64,000 nt of DNA from Reichenbachiella agarivorans (GCF_025502585.1 NZ_CP106679.1:725001-789000); one strand, 5' to 3'. Counted from the stretch's first letter, positions 8,834-18,194 are shown. Notes: generated by a model not told the origin, from the sequence alone. Numbers and translations are program-made.

Positions 8834-10963
8834 ATGTCCGAACCACTTCTCGCCAATGCCCATACTATCCTCAAAGATGTCTTTGGCTACAGCAGTTTTA
8901 GACCTCTGCAAGAAGATGTCATCACGAGTGCTTTGGACGGAAAAGATTCTTTGGTCATCATGCCAACTGGCGGTGGCAAGTCTATGTGCTTTCAACTCCC
9001 TGCACTGGTGCAGGATGGCGCTTGTTTGGTCATTTCACCATTAATCTCACTGATGCGTGATCAAGTGGAAGCCCTCAAACAAAACGGAGTATCCTCTGCC
9101 TACCTCAATAGTTCACTCACTGCACCAGAGCAAAGAGAAATCGAAGAAAAGTTTCTGTCAGGAGAGATCAAAATCCTCTACGTTTCTCCAGAAAAACTCC
9201 TTACCAGAGACTTTTACAACGTGATCCGGTCTGTGACCCTCAACCTGATTGCAATAGATGAAGCGCATTGTATCTCTCAATGGGGGCACGATTTTCGTCC
9301 AGAATACACGCAACTGGACTTCCTCAAAAAGCAGTTTCCCACAGTTCCGATCATGGCACTGACTGCCACTGCGGACAAAGCCACAAGAACCGATATCCTC
9401 AATCAGCTAGGGATTCTCCATGCCAAAACCTATCTGGCGTCATTTGACAGACCCAACCTGAACTTGACCGTCCGCGCAGCACAGGGCAGGATAGAATCCA
9501 TCATTGGACTGATCAAACAAGCTCCCAACGAATCAGGTATCGTCTATTGCTTGAGCAGAAAGAGCTGTGAAACAGTAGCCGCCAAACTCCAAGCCAATGG
9601 CATTGATGCGGATTTTTACCATGCGGGTATGCCTGCTGATGTGCGCAACAACACCCAAGAAAGATTCATCAGAGACGATCTCAAGGTGGTCTGTGCGACG
9701 ATTGCCTTTGGAATGGGGATCGACAAATCCAACGTACGATGGGTCATCCACTACAACTTGCCCAAAAACCTCGAAAGCTACTACCAAGAAATCGGTCGTG
9801 CTGGTAGAGATGGTTTAGATTCTAAAACTTTGCTGTTCTTCAGTTATGCAGATGTGGTACAGCTCAAGCAGTTTATGGAAGACAGTCCCCAAAAAGCTCT
9901 GCTAGAGGCGAAACTTCAACGGATGCAGCAGTTTGCCGAGGCAACCACCTGTCGCCGGCGTGTCCTCCTCAGCTACTTTGGCGAGCAGATGGAGCGAGAC
10001 TGTGGTAACTGTGACGTGTGCCGCAATCCACCCGAATTTATGGACGGAACCATATTGGCACAAAAAGCACTGTCAGCCTGCGCCCGCACCAGAGAGCAAG
10101 TAGGCATGCGCATGCTCATTGACATCCTGAGAGGATCTCACAGACAGGAAATCGTGCAGTTGGGCTACCACGAGATCAAAACCTATGGAGCCGGCAGAGA
10201 CCACTCCTATTTCGAATGGCAGCATTTCATCGGACAGTTCCTCAACTTGGGGTTGTTTGAGATCGCATTTGACAACCACAACATTCTGCGCATCACAGAA
10301 ACAGGCAAAAAAGCCCTGACTGGCAGCATCCCTGTACAAATCACCAAGCCAGAAAGTGAAATCGAGCGCAAGGAAAGAATGAAGGCACCACAGCCTAGCA
10401 AGACTGCCCTCCGCTCCAACGAACTCTTTGAGCGTCTGCGCAATCTCAGAAAGAAGATCGCACAGGAACTAGAAATCCCAGCTTATGTAGTATTCAACGA
10501 CGCAACGTTGGAAGAAATGGCGGCTAAACATCCTACCACCGAAGAGACACTCATGGAAATATCAGGTGTGGGTCAACAAAAGATAACTCGCTTTGGCGAT
10601 GCATTCTTGACGGAGATTATTGCCTTTGTCAAGGAAAAAGCCACTCAAGGTGAAAAAATCACGGGCGCTACCCACCTGATTACTTTTGACCTGCTCCAAG
10701 AAGGTAACAGCCCAGAGCAAATCGCTGAACAAAGAAAACTCAACATCGTCACCATTTATTCGCACCTCGCCACACTCTACGAACAAGGCAAACCCATCGA
10801 TATCCGATCTTACCTCAGCGAAGAGGAAGAAGTGAAAATCATAGCAGGTATCGAAAAGACAGGTGAAACAGAAAAGTTGAAACCTCTCTTCGATTACTTC
10901 AAAGAAGAAATACCCTATTATAAATTGAGGTTGGCGATGGCGGTATATAAGAAGAGACTTTAG
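8834..10963 (+). CDS. recQ: ATP-dependent DNA helicase RecQ
   Basis: A full-length 709-residue 3'-5' superfamily 2 helicase acting in recombination and fork repair. Walker A is at about 44-50 (PTGGGKS), the DEAH box at 142-145 (IDEAHCISQWGHDFRPEY) and the helicase C motif is QEIGRAGRDG. A zinc-binding RQC region follows, with cysteines in TTCRRR and DCGNCDVCR. The HRDC domain (LFERLRNLRKKIAQELEIPAYVVF) lies near residue 530. The last 100 residues add a helix-turn-helix_40-type tail (FDLLQEGNSPEQIAEQRKL), common in Bacteroidota RecQ. Its stop codon is embedded in the first unit of a 7-bp repeat (10960-10987). Confidence 0.96.
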   Translation: MSEPLLANAHTILKDVFGYSSFRPLQEDVITSALDGKDSLVIMPTGGGKSMCFQLPALVQDGACLVISPLISLMRDQVEALKQNGVSSAYLNSSLTAPEQREIEEKFLSGEIKILYVSPEKLLTRDFYNVIRSVTLNLIAIDEAHCISQWGHDFRPEYTQLDFLKKQFPTVPIMALTATADKATRTDILNQLGILHAKTYLASFDRPNLNLTVRAAQGRIESIIGLIKQAPNESGIVYCLSRKSCETVAAKLQANGIDADFYHAGMPADVRNNTQERFIRDDLKVVCATIAFGMGIDKSNVRWVIHYNLPKNLESYYQEIGRAGRDGLDSKTLLFFSYADVVQLKQFMEDSPQKALLEAKLQRMQQFAEATTCRRRVLLSYFGEQMERDCGNCDVCRNPPEFMDGTILAQKALSACARTREQVGMRMLIDILRGSHRQEIVQLGYHEIKTYGAGRDHSYFEWQHFIGQFLNLGLFEIAFDNHNILRITETGKKALTGSIPVQITKPESEIERKERMKAPQPSKTALRSNELFERLRNLRKKIAQELEIPAYVVFNDATLEEMAAKHPTTEETLMEISGVGQQKITRFGDAFLTEIIAFVKEKATQGEKITGATHLITFDLLQEGNSPEQIAEQRKLNIVTIYSHLATLYEQGKPIDIRSYLSEEEEVKIIAGIEKTGETEKLKPLFDYFKEEIPYYKLRLAMAVYKKRL

Positions 10964-10987
10964 ACACTAGATGTTAGACATTAGACA
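10960..10987. repeat. 7-bp periodic repeat starting at the recQ stop
   Basis: Four in-phase heptamers (TTAGACA, CTAGATG, TTAGACA, TTAGACA) begin in the last codons of recQ and include its TAG stop. Confidence 0.75.
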
Positions 10988-10993
10988 AGTATT

Positions 10994-11068
10994 TGCTTCC
11001 ATGGCTTGTGACACACAAGCCAATCTACTGCGGTTTGACAGTGGTCTGTGTGTCACAGACCATGGGAA
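10994..11068 (+). repeat. Double-hairpin dispersed element, copy 1
   Basis: A 75-bp unit with two perfect hairpins: GGCTTGTG-ACA-CACAAGCC and TGGTCTGTG-TGT-CACAGACCA. The ends TTCCATGG and CCATGGGAA can pair, so the whole can fold as a three-way junction. Copy 2 differs at 6 of 75 positions. Confidence 0.85.
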
Positions 11069-11150
11069 ATTTCTTGTCTCTGGGTTCTTGACTCTAGCCT
11101 TCCTCAGACCATGGAATGAGACACTAGATGTTAGACTTTAGAAAGTTCTC

Positions 11151-11225
11151 TGCTTCCATGGCTTGTGACACACAAGCCAATCTACTGCGGCATGATAGTG
11201 GTCTGTGTGCAACAGACCACGGGAA
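11151..11225 (+). repeat. Double-hairpin dispersed element, copy 2
   Basis: The same 75-bp layout as 10994-11068. The left hairpin is identical; the right one carries GTGTGCAAC in the loop region. Related copies lie at 28811-28930 (inverted) and 30254-30279. Confidence 0.85.
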
Positions 11226-11231
11226 GGGGTG

Positions 11232-11254
11232 TTAGACATTGGTCTAATGTCTAA
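11232..11254. repeat. Inverted heptamer-class hairpin downstream of bshC
   Basis: TTAGACATT (11232-11240) and AATGTCTAA (11246-11254) form a 9-bp stem with a 5-nt loop, within a 7-bp periodic tract read back from the bshC stop. It could act as a weak terminator for the convergent genes. Confidence 0.6.
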
Positions 11255-11268
11255 GCACTAAAATCTAG

Positions 11269-12825
11269 CTACTCCTTCAATACATGCATCTTGAGATCGA
11301 ATGGTTCTAGTGCTCCTATTAGTTCTTGGATGAAATTGGGGTTGTTGATGTAGAAGTTGAGGAAGTTGTCGTGACGCTCTTGGAGTCCTCCGCCTGGGAA
11401 TAGTTTTTCTTTCACTCCCTCTATTTGTTTCAAGGCCACTTCATGTTTCTTTTCTTCGGACTTTTTGAGTCGCTTGCCGATGTTGTCGAGACTCTTGACA
11501 GACTTGGCATGTTCGGCAGAGATGAATCCTACTAGAGAGCCATCGATGACTTCAGCCTTGGCAATCAGTTGATCAAATACCTTTTGCAAGTCCTCTACTT
11601 CGCCGTTGAGGCTCATGCTGTCATCGGCATGTTGAAGGAGATAGGCTTCCTGTAAGTCTCCCGTGGATTTGAACAATTCCGTGTCGGACCAAGCGAACTT
11701 GTCTGCCTTCTTCTGCAAACTTTTGTTGATGTAGAGTGCGAAATTTCTGGGTAAGAGTATAGGGAAAGCTGTCTCATATTTTTCAAACACCTTGCCCAAC
11801 TGCAACCAATAGATCACCTCTGCAGGGCCACCCACATAGGCAAGATTCGGCAAGATCATTTCCTGATAGAGCGGACGCATCACGACGTTGGGACTGAATT
11901 TTTCGGGATTGGAATCAACTAGAGCAAGAATTTCCTCTTCGCTAAATGTAAGGTTAGTGTTGTTGACTTTGTATTGACCGTCTTCTTTGATGATTCTCTC
12001 TCGGAGACCTTCATCGAGGTAGAAGAAATTGATCTCGCGAGGAAATATTTGGGTTTTGTATCCCAAATCTAATAGTTCTTGGTTGGTTTGCTCTACAAGC
12101 TTATTTGCCGTATGGTGAAGCAAATCATCCTTGATCACTGGTGCAAATAGTGCTTTCAATCGGTCGTCATCTGCGTCTAGGACTACCAAGCCTTCTTCGC
12201 CAAATAGGTCATTGACGTAGCAGCGGACGGCATCCGCCAGATTGCCATGATTGCGATAGGCCTGCTCGAACAACTCCACTTTCTCCGGCAACTCGGCCAA
12301 GAGCCCTTCCAAAGATGCGGTGGACAGGCGCCCCACTCCTCCCTGATCCTGACAGGCCCATTGGTACTTTTTACCGAATAGGTTGAAATAAGAAATCTCA
12401 TCAAAATCATGGTCTTCAGAGGCCATCCAATAGACTGGCACAAAGTTGCTGTCAGGATACTTGGCCTTCAGTTCCTTGCAGGCATTGATGACGGTGACAA
12501 TTTTGTAGATGAAATAGAGCGGACCGGTGAAGATGTTGAGTTGGTGCCCTGTAGTAACTGTATAGGTGTTGTCCAATCCTAAGTCTGATAGATTCCCAGC
12601 CAAAGCTGATGCGACTTCATAGCCCTCGTATTGATCCTCCAGTACCTGACAGAGTACCTTGCGGTGGGTCATGCTAAAAGATTTTTTTTTGATCTGCTCT
12701 CCAAACGAATCGATCTCTGGTCTCAAACCATAGAAGGCTGCAAGTTCCTTTTTGTCCGACAAATAATCTATGAAAAACTGAGAGAATGAATGAGTGTCTT
12801 GGAGATTGACCTTAGTGACTTGCAT
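11269..12825 (-). CDS. bshC: Bacillithiol biosynthesis cysteine-adding enzyme BshC
   Basis: A 518-residue protein with the BshC signature: TGHQLNIFTGP at residues 92-102 followed by YFIYKI, then VYWMASEDHDFDEI near 131-143. BshC is thought to attach cysteine to glucosaminyl-malate in the last step of bacillithiol synthesis, the low-molecular-weight thiol of many Firmicutes and Bacteroidota. The C-terminal part is a long coiled-coil-like helix region (LDNIGKRLKKSEEKKHEVAL). The length is within the usual 510-550. It is convergent with recQ. BshA and BshB are not in the window. Confidence 0.94.
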   Translation of the reverse strand: MQVTKVNLQDTHSFSQFFIDYLSDKKELAAFYGLRPEIDSFGEQIKKKSFSMTHRKVLCQVLEDQYEGYEVASALAGNLSDLGLDNTYTVTTGHQLNIFTGPLYFIYKIVTVINACKELKAKYPDSNFVPVYWMASEDHDFDEISYFNLFGKKYQWACQDQGGVGRLSTASLEGLLAELPEKVELFEQAYRNHGNLADAVRCYVNDLFGEEGLVVLDADDDRLKALFAPVIKDDLLHHTANKLVEQTNQELLDLGYKTQIFPREINFFYLDEGLRERIIKEDGQYKVNNTNLTFSEEEILALVDSNPEKFSPNVVMRPLYQEMILPNLAYVGGPAEVIYWLQLGKVFEKYETAFPILLPRNFALYINKSLQKKADKFAWSDTELFKSTGDLQEAYLLQHADDSMSLNGEVEDLQKVFDQLIAKAEVIDGSLVGFISAEHAKSVKSLDNIGKRLKKSEEKKHEVALKQIEGVKEKLFPGGGLQERHDNFLNFYINNPNFIQELIGALEPFDLKMHVLKE

Positions 12826-13081
12826 GTACCTTGATTGAGTTCTAATAAATGATGTTAGCTTGTACGGGACGATCCAAATTTGGATGCTTAAAAATGGACA
12901 AAGAAGCTGACAATACCCTGAAATACAAAAGAAGAAATCTCACCAAAAACAAAATGACTCTTGCAAAATTCATCAATTTTAATAGTTTTATATAACCGTA
13001 TAGCTAAACGCAAATCAGACATATTATCTGGTGTATTCCAACCTGTCTTAGCTGAACATTCAGTTTAAAACATTCGAGTCA

Positions 13082-13855
13082 TTGAAGAATAGCACATTAC
13101 TCACCAATCTTTTCAACAGTTACGGACACTATTTAGCTCCCCGCTCTGCTGGCATCAAAAAGCTCGATTTTGACAAAATCCTAGCTACTGTTTTTTCTCC
13201 TGGCCCTTTCTATCATTATATTTTAGATTCTCCTACATTGACTTTCGAAAGTGCAAGTGAGTCCACGAAACAAATGATGGGTATTTGTATAGTGGATCAG
13301 CCTCTAGAAGTCCTAATTAACCTCATTCATCCTGATGATTTTGGATACATGCTCAAATGTGAAGAATATGTAGCTAACTTTCTAACCACCCAAGTGACAC
13401 CAGATAAAGTGACCCATTACAAAATCAGTTATTGTCTGCGCGAAAAAGTCAAAGATGGCTCATACAGGTTGTTCATGATGCAGAATCTTGCCGTTCAGAC
13501 CACAGATACTGGATCTCTTCTCAAAGTCCTCGGGATACATACCGACATATCTCACATCACCAATACCAACAACTACAAGCTATCACTAACAGGTCTCAAT
13601 GGAGAACCGTCTTATTTGGGGATAGACATCATGAATGAGGCTAATGTCTCTGAGTTCAACTCCAACCCCTTTACAAAGCGTGAAATAGAAGTCATCAAAT
13701 TATTGACTCAAGGCTATACAGCCAAAGAAATGTCTGACATGCTCAACATATCTAAAGAGACAATCATTTCTCACAAAAAGAATGCAATGAGTAAATCAAG
13801 TTCCAAAAATTCCAATCAGCTGATAGCCTACTGTATCAGCAGAGGCTTGATATAA
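13082..13855 (+). CDS. PAS-like sensor with LuxR-type DNA-binding domain
   Basis: A 257-residue regulator. Residues about 30-165 resemble a PAS fold (FYHYILDSPTLTFESAS, IHPDDFGYMLKCEEY, and LGIHTDISHIT in the place of a PAC strand). The C-terminus is a LuxR/GerE helix-turn-helix (FTKREIEVIKLLTQGYTAKEMSDMLNISKETIISHKKNAM). It has no receiver domain or membrane segment, so it probably binds a small ligand in the cytoplasm. The start is taken as TTG at 13082, because the frame upstream is open only to 13052 and has no ATG. The target genes are unknown. Confidence 0.8.
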   Translation: MKNSTLLTNLFNSYGHYLAPRSAGIKKLDFDKILATVFSPGPFYHYILDSPTLTFESASESTKQMMGICIVDQPLEVLINLIHPDDFGYMLKCEEYVANFLTTQVTPDKVTHYKISYCLREKVKDGSYRLFMMQNLAVQTTDTGSLLKVLGIHTDISHITNTNNYKLSLTGLNGEPSYLGIDIMNEANVSEFNSNPFTKREIEVIKLLTQGYTAKEMSDMLNISKETIISHKKNAMSKSSSKNSNQLIAYCISRGLI

Positions 13856-13876
13856 ATTCCTCATAAATGGGGATGT

Positions 13877-13904
13877 TTTGACTTTTGTGAATTTCATAAA
13901 TTTG
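13877..13904 (+). promoter_or_regulatory. Bacteroidota promoter upstream of the 13932 lipoprotein gene
   Basis: TTTG at 13877-13880 and TAAATTTG at 13897-13904 are separated by 16 bp, near the family spacing. Confidence 0.6.
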
Positions 13905-13931
13905 GGATTATGCTGTTCAATCATTTCTATC

Positions 13932-14846
13932 ATGTATAAATTTCTAATTGCTACCTGCCTTGTGTTGCCTCTCGGATTGTTGTCTTCCTGCTTTGACTTC
14001 TTAAAGGAAGATGAAGAAATATTAGAAATATCGCTGGCCTATGACGGGGATTATGCTGGCATTGCTTCTCAATCGGGTATTCAAATAGGCATATGGGAGA
14101 TGTCCATAGCAGATGGATTGGCCTTTGGATACTACTACGATGGAAGTGAGTGGATAGCATTCAATGGGGTAATCTATGCAGATGGAAAACTGAAATTTGG
14201 AATGACTCTGAGCAATGGTGTGCTCGTAGATGTCACACTCGTAATAGACGATAATCTCAATGTAAGTGGCAAATGGTCTGACTCTGATGATGAGAAGGGT
14301 ACCATAGAAGGAAGTGTAGATTACAACTCTGGAAATGGTGGGCAAGGTGGCTCTACTTCCAATGTATGTGTTTTTAGTAGTTCAACAGGGACGGTAGACG
14401 GTGAATTAGGTGATTCAGGAGAAATGACAACAGAATGCACCTATACTTTGGGAGACCTCACAGTAACAAGCCTTACTCTCCGCTATGAACTGGGTATTTT
14501 CTTTGGAGAAGTAACAAGAAAAGCAGTCTTCAAATGGGAAGGACTGGGTTCCATAAGTGGTGTTCTATGGGGAGCAGCAGTCATCAATGAAAACGGTGAG
14601 CACCTGACCTTGGATGGCAATCCACTTTATATGTCTTGGGAAGAGGGGACTTTTGAAGGTCCTGGAGAGGGTTTTGGCTGGGATGTAACAGGCAGTCCAT
14701 CTTGGAGTGACGTATTTCTTCTTTTAGATAAAAGTAAGGGAGAATTCTACCAAGGCGTAGATGCTGAAATGGCTAAAGCTATCTACAAAGCTGACTTTAC
14801 TTTGAGTGATCTAATTATTCTAAATATCAATGGTGAAAAACTTTGA
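13932..14846 (+). CDS. Predicted lipoprotein of unknown function
   Basis: I do not recognise a family. The product from the ATG at 13932 is 304 residues, with a classic lipoprotein leader (VLPLGLLSSC, cysteine near residue 21) followed by an acidic linker. The mature part is beta-rich, glycine-rich and low in basic residues (GSVDYNSGNGGQGGSTSNV), suggesting a surface beta sandwich. A longer frame from 13878 would add 18 residues before the leader and overlap the promoter box, so it was rejected. It is followed by a second small lipoprotein gene whose candidate start at 14879 lies 32 bp after this stop. Confidence 0.7.
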   Translation: MYKFLIATCLVLPLGLLSSCFDFLKEDEEILEISLAYDGDYAGIASQSGIQIGIWEMSIADGLAFGYYYDGSEWIAFNGVIYADGKLKFGMTLSNGVLVDVTLVIDDNLNVSGKWSDSDDEKGTIEGSVDYNSGNGGQGGSTSNVCVFSSSTGTVDGELGDSGEMTTECTYTLGDLTVTSLTLRYELGIFFGEVTRKAVFKWEGLGSISGVLWGAAVINENGEHLTLDGNPLYMSWEEGTFEGPGEGFGWDVTGSPSWSDVFLLLDKSKGEFYQGVDAEMAKAIYKADFTLSDLIILNINGEKL

Positions 14847-14878
14847 TATCATACTGGACAACTGGCGTTGAAAATATC

Positions 14879-15379
14879 ATGAAACATACGACCTACTTAC
14901 TTTTGCTTGCCTTGCTTTTCACCACTTTATGGTCTGGTTGTGAAGATCCAGAGGGTGCCTGCGAAACCAAGATCTCGGTAGGGGGATCCCAATACATCTA
15001 CAGTTGTAGAAACAAAAGTTACGATGAAGGCTGCAACTCAGGATCTGCCTCAGAAGCTGTCTTTCATGAAGGAAAGGATTGTCAATCCTTAGGGTATCAG
15101 TTTCAAGAAACTACCGATGCTTGGTTCTATTCAGAAGACGAGACTCGAAAGCCTGGAGCAAATGGAGCTTTTAAAAGTGACAAAAACACGAGAAGTGGTG
15201 CGGATTGCAATGGTGGATACAACGGCCCAGAATTTGACATCCAAATAGATAGTCAATGTCAAACTGCTTACATCTACACTTGTTCAGGCGCTCAAGAAGG
15301 AGTAGATGCAGCCTGTGCTATATACAAAGCATGGCAAAAGGAGAATTCATCAATACCAAATTGTCCCTACTGCAATTAA
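14879..15379 (+). CDS. Small cysteine-rich lipoprotein, unknown
   Basis: A 166-residue predicted lipoprotein (leader MKHTTYLLLLALLFTTLWSGC). The mature chain has many cysteines (in EGACET, IYSCRN, DEGCNSG, KDCQSLG, ADCNGG, SQCQTAYIYTC, DAACA, PNCPYC), suggesting several disulfides and an extracytoplasmic location. The longer frame at 14843 lacks a proper leader start and overlaps the previous gene, so ATG 14879 is preferred. It ends in a CPYC motif that resembles a thioredoxin-type CxxC, but the fold around it does not look like thioredoxin. Unknown function. Confidence 0.7.
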   Translation: MKHTTYLLLLALLFTTLWSGCEDPEGACETKISVGGSQYIYSCRNKSYDEGCNSGSASEAVFHEGKDCQSLGYQFQETTDAWFYSEDETRKPGANGAFKSDKNTRSGADCNGGYNGPEFDIQIDSQCQTAYIYTCSGAQEGVDAACAIYKAWQKENSSIPNCPYCN

Positions 15380-15413
15380 ATACAACCCCTGAATCAACCT
15401 AGCGAATCCTTAA

Positions 15414-16736
15414 TCACCCCTTCTTAAACAAAGGTCTGCCGTATAGATCAAATGGCTCTGCATCTGTGATCTCCACATCTACGAAATCACCGATTCTGAG
15501 ATAATTGTCCTCTGCCAGGACCAAGACTTCATTGTCCACCTCTGGTGAGTCGTATTGGGTACGTCCGACGAAATACTCTCCGTCCTTGCGATCGATCAGT
15601 GTCTTGAAGGTCTTTCCAATTTTCTTCTCGTTCTTGGAGAGAGAGATGCCTTCTTGAAGTTCCATCAGCATGTCCACACGTTCGTTTTTGACTTCCTCTG
15701 GCACATCATCATTCATCGTGCCTGAGTGGGTGTCTTCCTCATGCGAGTAGGCAAACACACCCAATCGGTCAAACTGACTTCTTTCTACGAACCTCATCAT
15801 CTCCTCAAAATCCTCCTCAGTCTCTCCAGGATGACCCGCGATCAAAGTTGTACGAATAGCTATGTCTGGAATTTTGTTTCGGATTTCGTCCAGCAGTATT
15901 TGTGTTTTTTCTCTGTCGGTACCTCTGCGCATCAGTTTCAGGATCTTGGTCGATCCATGCTGGAGCGGGATGTCTAGGTAGTTACAGATATTAGGCTTGG
16001 CCTTCATCACATCTAGTACATCCATTGGGAATCCCGTCGGGAATGCATAGTGCAACCTCATCCAATCCAACCCTTCCACATCAGAAAGCTTGTCCATCAG
16101 TTCTGCGAGGTTTCTTTTCTTGTAAAGATCCAATCCGTAGTAGGTAGAATCCTGAGCGATGAGTAGTAGTTCTTTTGCACCGTTTCTTACCAAATTCTGT
16201 GCTTCGGATACAAGCTCTTCCATAGGTCTGGAGATGTGTTTTCCTCTCATCAAAGGAATCGCACAAAACGAACAGGGTCTGTCACAACCCTCTGCAATCT
16301 TGAGGTGAGCATAGTGGGTATCAGAAGTCGAAATTCGCTCTCCCAGCAATTCGTGCTTGTAGTCTGCCTTAAACTTCGCCAACAGTTCCTTCAAACTCGT
16401 CGTGCCGAAATAATCATCTACGTCTGGGATTTCCTTGCGCAAATCATCTTTGTATCTGTGAGAAAGACAACCTGTGACGTAGACTTTTTCGATCAAGCCT
16501 TGATTTTTGGCATCCACGAAATTCAAGATTGTATCGATCGATTCTTGTTTGGCATTTTCGATAAAACCACAAGTATTGATGATGACAGTCGTCGCATCGT
16601 TCTTTTTGGACTCATGCACCGCATCGATATCGTTGCCTTTGAGTTGTGTCAATATGACCTCCGAATCCACTATATTTTTAGCGCACCCCAACGTCACAAT
16701 ATTCACTTTTTCCTTTCTTCTGCCTTTTGTCTTCAC
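15414..16736 (-). CDS. rimO: Ribosomal protein S12 methylthiotransferase RimO
   Basis: A full-length 440-residue radical-SAM methylthiotransferase that modifies the conserved aspartate of ribosomal protein S12. The N-terminal UPF0004 domain supplies cluster cysteines C18 (LGCAKNIVDSE), C56 (INTCGF) and C90 (VTGCLS). The radical-SAM cluster is C151-x3-C155-x2-C158 (CDRPCSFCAIP). A TRAM domain closes the protein (FVGRTQYDSPEVDNEV). LGCAKN-VDSE and the HYAHLKIAEGC context separate RimO from the tRNA enzyme MiaB. It is convergent with the upstream lipoprotein genes, which end 34 bp away. Confidence 0.95.
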   Translation of the reverse strand: MKTKGRRKEKVNIVTLGCAKNIVDSEVILTQLKGNDIDAVHESKKNDATTVIINTCGFIENAKQESIDTILNFVDAKNQGLIEKVYVTGCLSHRYKDDLRKEIPDVDDYFGTTSLKELLAKFKADYKHELLGERISTSDTHYAHLKIAEGCDRPCSFCAIPLMRGKHISRPMEELVSEAQNLVRNGAKELLLIAQDSTYYGLDLYKKRNLAELMDKLSDVEGLDWMRLHYAFPTGFPMDVLDVMKAKPNICNYLDIPLQHGSTKILKLMRRGTDREKTQILLDEIRNKIPDIAIRTTLIAGHPGETEEDFEEMMRFVERSQFDRLGVFAYSHEEDTHSGTMNDDVPEEVKNERVDMLMELQEGISLSKNEKKIGKTFKTLIDRKDGEYFVGRTQYDSPEVDNEVLVLAEDNYLRIGDFVDVEITDAEPFDLYGRPLFKKG

Positions 16737-16820
16737 AGTATCTCTTCTTAGATGAGGCGCAAAGGTAGATCATTGGGGATTGATAGTATAAATTTCGCGT
16801 TTTAAAGTTGAGGAAGGGAA

Positions 16821-16848
16821 TTCAAAGTTCGAGATTCAAAATTCGTTC
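16821..16848. repeat. Heptamer-phased tract between rimO and the TPR gene
   Basis: TTCAAAG, TTCGAGA, TTCAAAA, TTCGTTC: four in-phase heptamers sharing TTC at the start. Confidence 0.6.
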
Positions 16849-16879
16849 GTATAGTAGACAACAATCCGCAAAACGGTAT

Positions 16880-16887
16880 TATTTTTG
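16880..16887 (+). promoter_or_regulatory. -7 box (TATTTTTG)
   Basis: A perfect TAnnTTTG 19 bp before the ATG of the TPR protein gene. Confidence 0.45.
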
Positions 16888-16906
16888 AATTGGTCGTTTC
16901 GTACTT

Positions 16907-18067
16907 ATGAAAAAACTTTTATTCATTTTAACCAGCTGCATGCTTCTATCCCTCTCTGGGAAAGCCCAAAAACTTGACAGCATCCCCGTACTACTCACAG
17001 ACCTCAACATGCAGATTGAAACCACCGCAGGGATCAACAGTATGTACAATTTTGATTTCAAGCGAGCTGATGCTCAGTTTCGCTCCATCAGAAACAAATA
17101 CCCTTGGCACCCTCTGCCTTATTTCCTATTGGGACTGAGCCAATGGTGGCGCATCATGCCCAACATCCCAAACGAACAATATGACCATCAATTCTTGATG
17201 TACATGGACTCTGCCATCATGACGGCCGAAAACATCTATGCTAAGGGGAGCAAAATAGAAGGCGCATTTGTGCTATCGGCAGCTTATGCATTCAAAGGGA
17301 GACTCTATGCAGAACGAAAGTCATGGACGAAAGCAGCCTCCGCAGCAAACAACGCCATGAACTACCTCGAAGAGTGTCGTGGCAAAGAAGAGTTCAGTCC
17401 TGAAATTCTTTTTGGGGATGGATTGTACAACTACTACATCGAGTGGATCAGGGAAAATTATCCTATGCTGAAACCCCTCATTATGTTCTTTGACAAAGGG
17501 GACAAAGAGCTAGGTGTACAACAGCTAAAGAATGCTGCCAACAACGCGTTTTATACCCGCACCGAGGCACAATACTTCCTCATGAGAATCTATGCCAACG
17601 ACCTCAATGACAAGGCCAATGCCTTGTTTACCTCAGAGTACCTACACAAGACCTTCCCCAACAATGCCTACTTTGAGCGGTATTATGCCCGCCTCCTCTA
17701 TACCAATCGTCAGTACATCACCTGCGAGATGATCTGCAAAGACGTCATCAACAAAATAGACAGCGCCTATATGGGCTATGAGGCCAACAGCGGTCGCTAC
17801 GCTGCTTTCTTCTTGGGAGAAATATATTCTGCGAGAAGGAAAACCGATGAAGCCGAAAAATATTACAAAAAATGCATCGAATACGGTGATCAAATTGATG
17901 CGCAAGAAATGGGCTACTATATCTACTCCGTCTTGAACCTAGGTGAGATTGCATTGGACAGAGGCAATAAAAAAGAAGCCAAGGTCTATTTCAAAAGAGT
18001 CAAAAAACTAGCCAATCGTGGCGATCGATCCTATAAGACTGCCAGTAATTACCTGAAAGAATTGTAA
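16907..18067 (+). CDS. Secreted tetratricopeptide-repeat protein
   Basis: A 386-residue protein with a signal peptide (MKKLLFILTSCMLLSLSGKAQ) and helical TPR-like repeats, clearest near the C-terminus (AAFFLGEIYSARRKTDEAEKYYKKCIEYG, VLNLGEIALDRGNKKEAKVYFKRV). It probably acts as a periplasmic scaffold. It is a paralog of the protein at 58033-59169: both share an S-P-E-x(4)-GLYNYY/F core followed by P-L-x(2)-FF-x-KG/SG-(D/N)-K-(E/K)-LG-(V/L)-QQL. The leader contains TSC, so lipidation cannot be excluded. The stop is followed by a 7-bp repeat tract. Confidence 0.8.
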   Translation: MKKLLFILTSCMLLSLSGKAQKLDSIPVLLTDLNMQIETTAGINSMYNFDFKRADAQFRSIRNKYPWHPLPYFLLGLSQWWRIMPNIPNEQYDHQFLMYMDSAIMTAENIYAKGSKIEGAFVLSAAYAFKGRLYAERKSWTKAASAANNAMNYLEECRGKEEFSPEILFGDGLYNYYIEWIRENYPMLKPLIMFFDKGDKELGVQQLKNAANNAFYTRTEAQYFLMRIYANDLNDKANALFTSEYLHKTFPNNAYFERYYARLLYTNRQYITCEMICKDVINKIDSAYMGYEANSGRYAAFFLGEIYSARRKTDEAEKYYKKCIEYGDQIDAQEMGYYIYSVLNLGEIALDRGNKKEAKVYFKRVKKLANRGDRSYKTASNYLKEL

Positions 18068-18069
18068 CA

Positions 18070-18097
18070 GTATTGAGATTTGAGTAGTGAGTATTGA
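18070..18097. repeat. Heptamer tract just after the TPR gene stop
   Basis: GTATTGA, GATTTGA, GTAGTGA, GTATTGA: four in-phase heptamers starting 3 bp after the TAA. Confidence 0.7.
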
Positions 18098-18162
18098 GAT
18101 TGTTGGAGTGGTTACAAAGTATAAATCAGGATTGGATCAGTTTAAAAAATAGAAGATGAGCA

Positions 18163-18194
18163 AACCAGTCAACTAGATAACTAACTAAACAACC
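18163..18194. repeat. Octamer tract at the glycosyltransferase stop
   Basis: On the minus strand, AGTTAGTT, ATCTAGTT and GACTGGTT follow each other in phase, the first one containing the TAG stop of the gene ending at 18181. Similar octamers occur at 49973-50012. Confidence 0.5.

Larger units (their letters stand above)
10961..11225. repeat. Tandem 108-bp duplication (10961-11068 and 11118-11225)
   Basis: Two direct copies 157 bp apart each contain a heptamer tract followed by a 75-bp double-hairpin element. The 49 bp between them (11069-11117) hold a partial match to the element end (CAGACCATGGAA). No gene lies in the whole 10964-11268 spacer. Confidence 0.8.
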
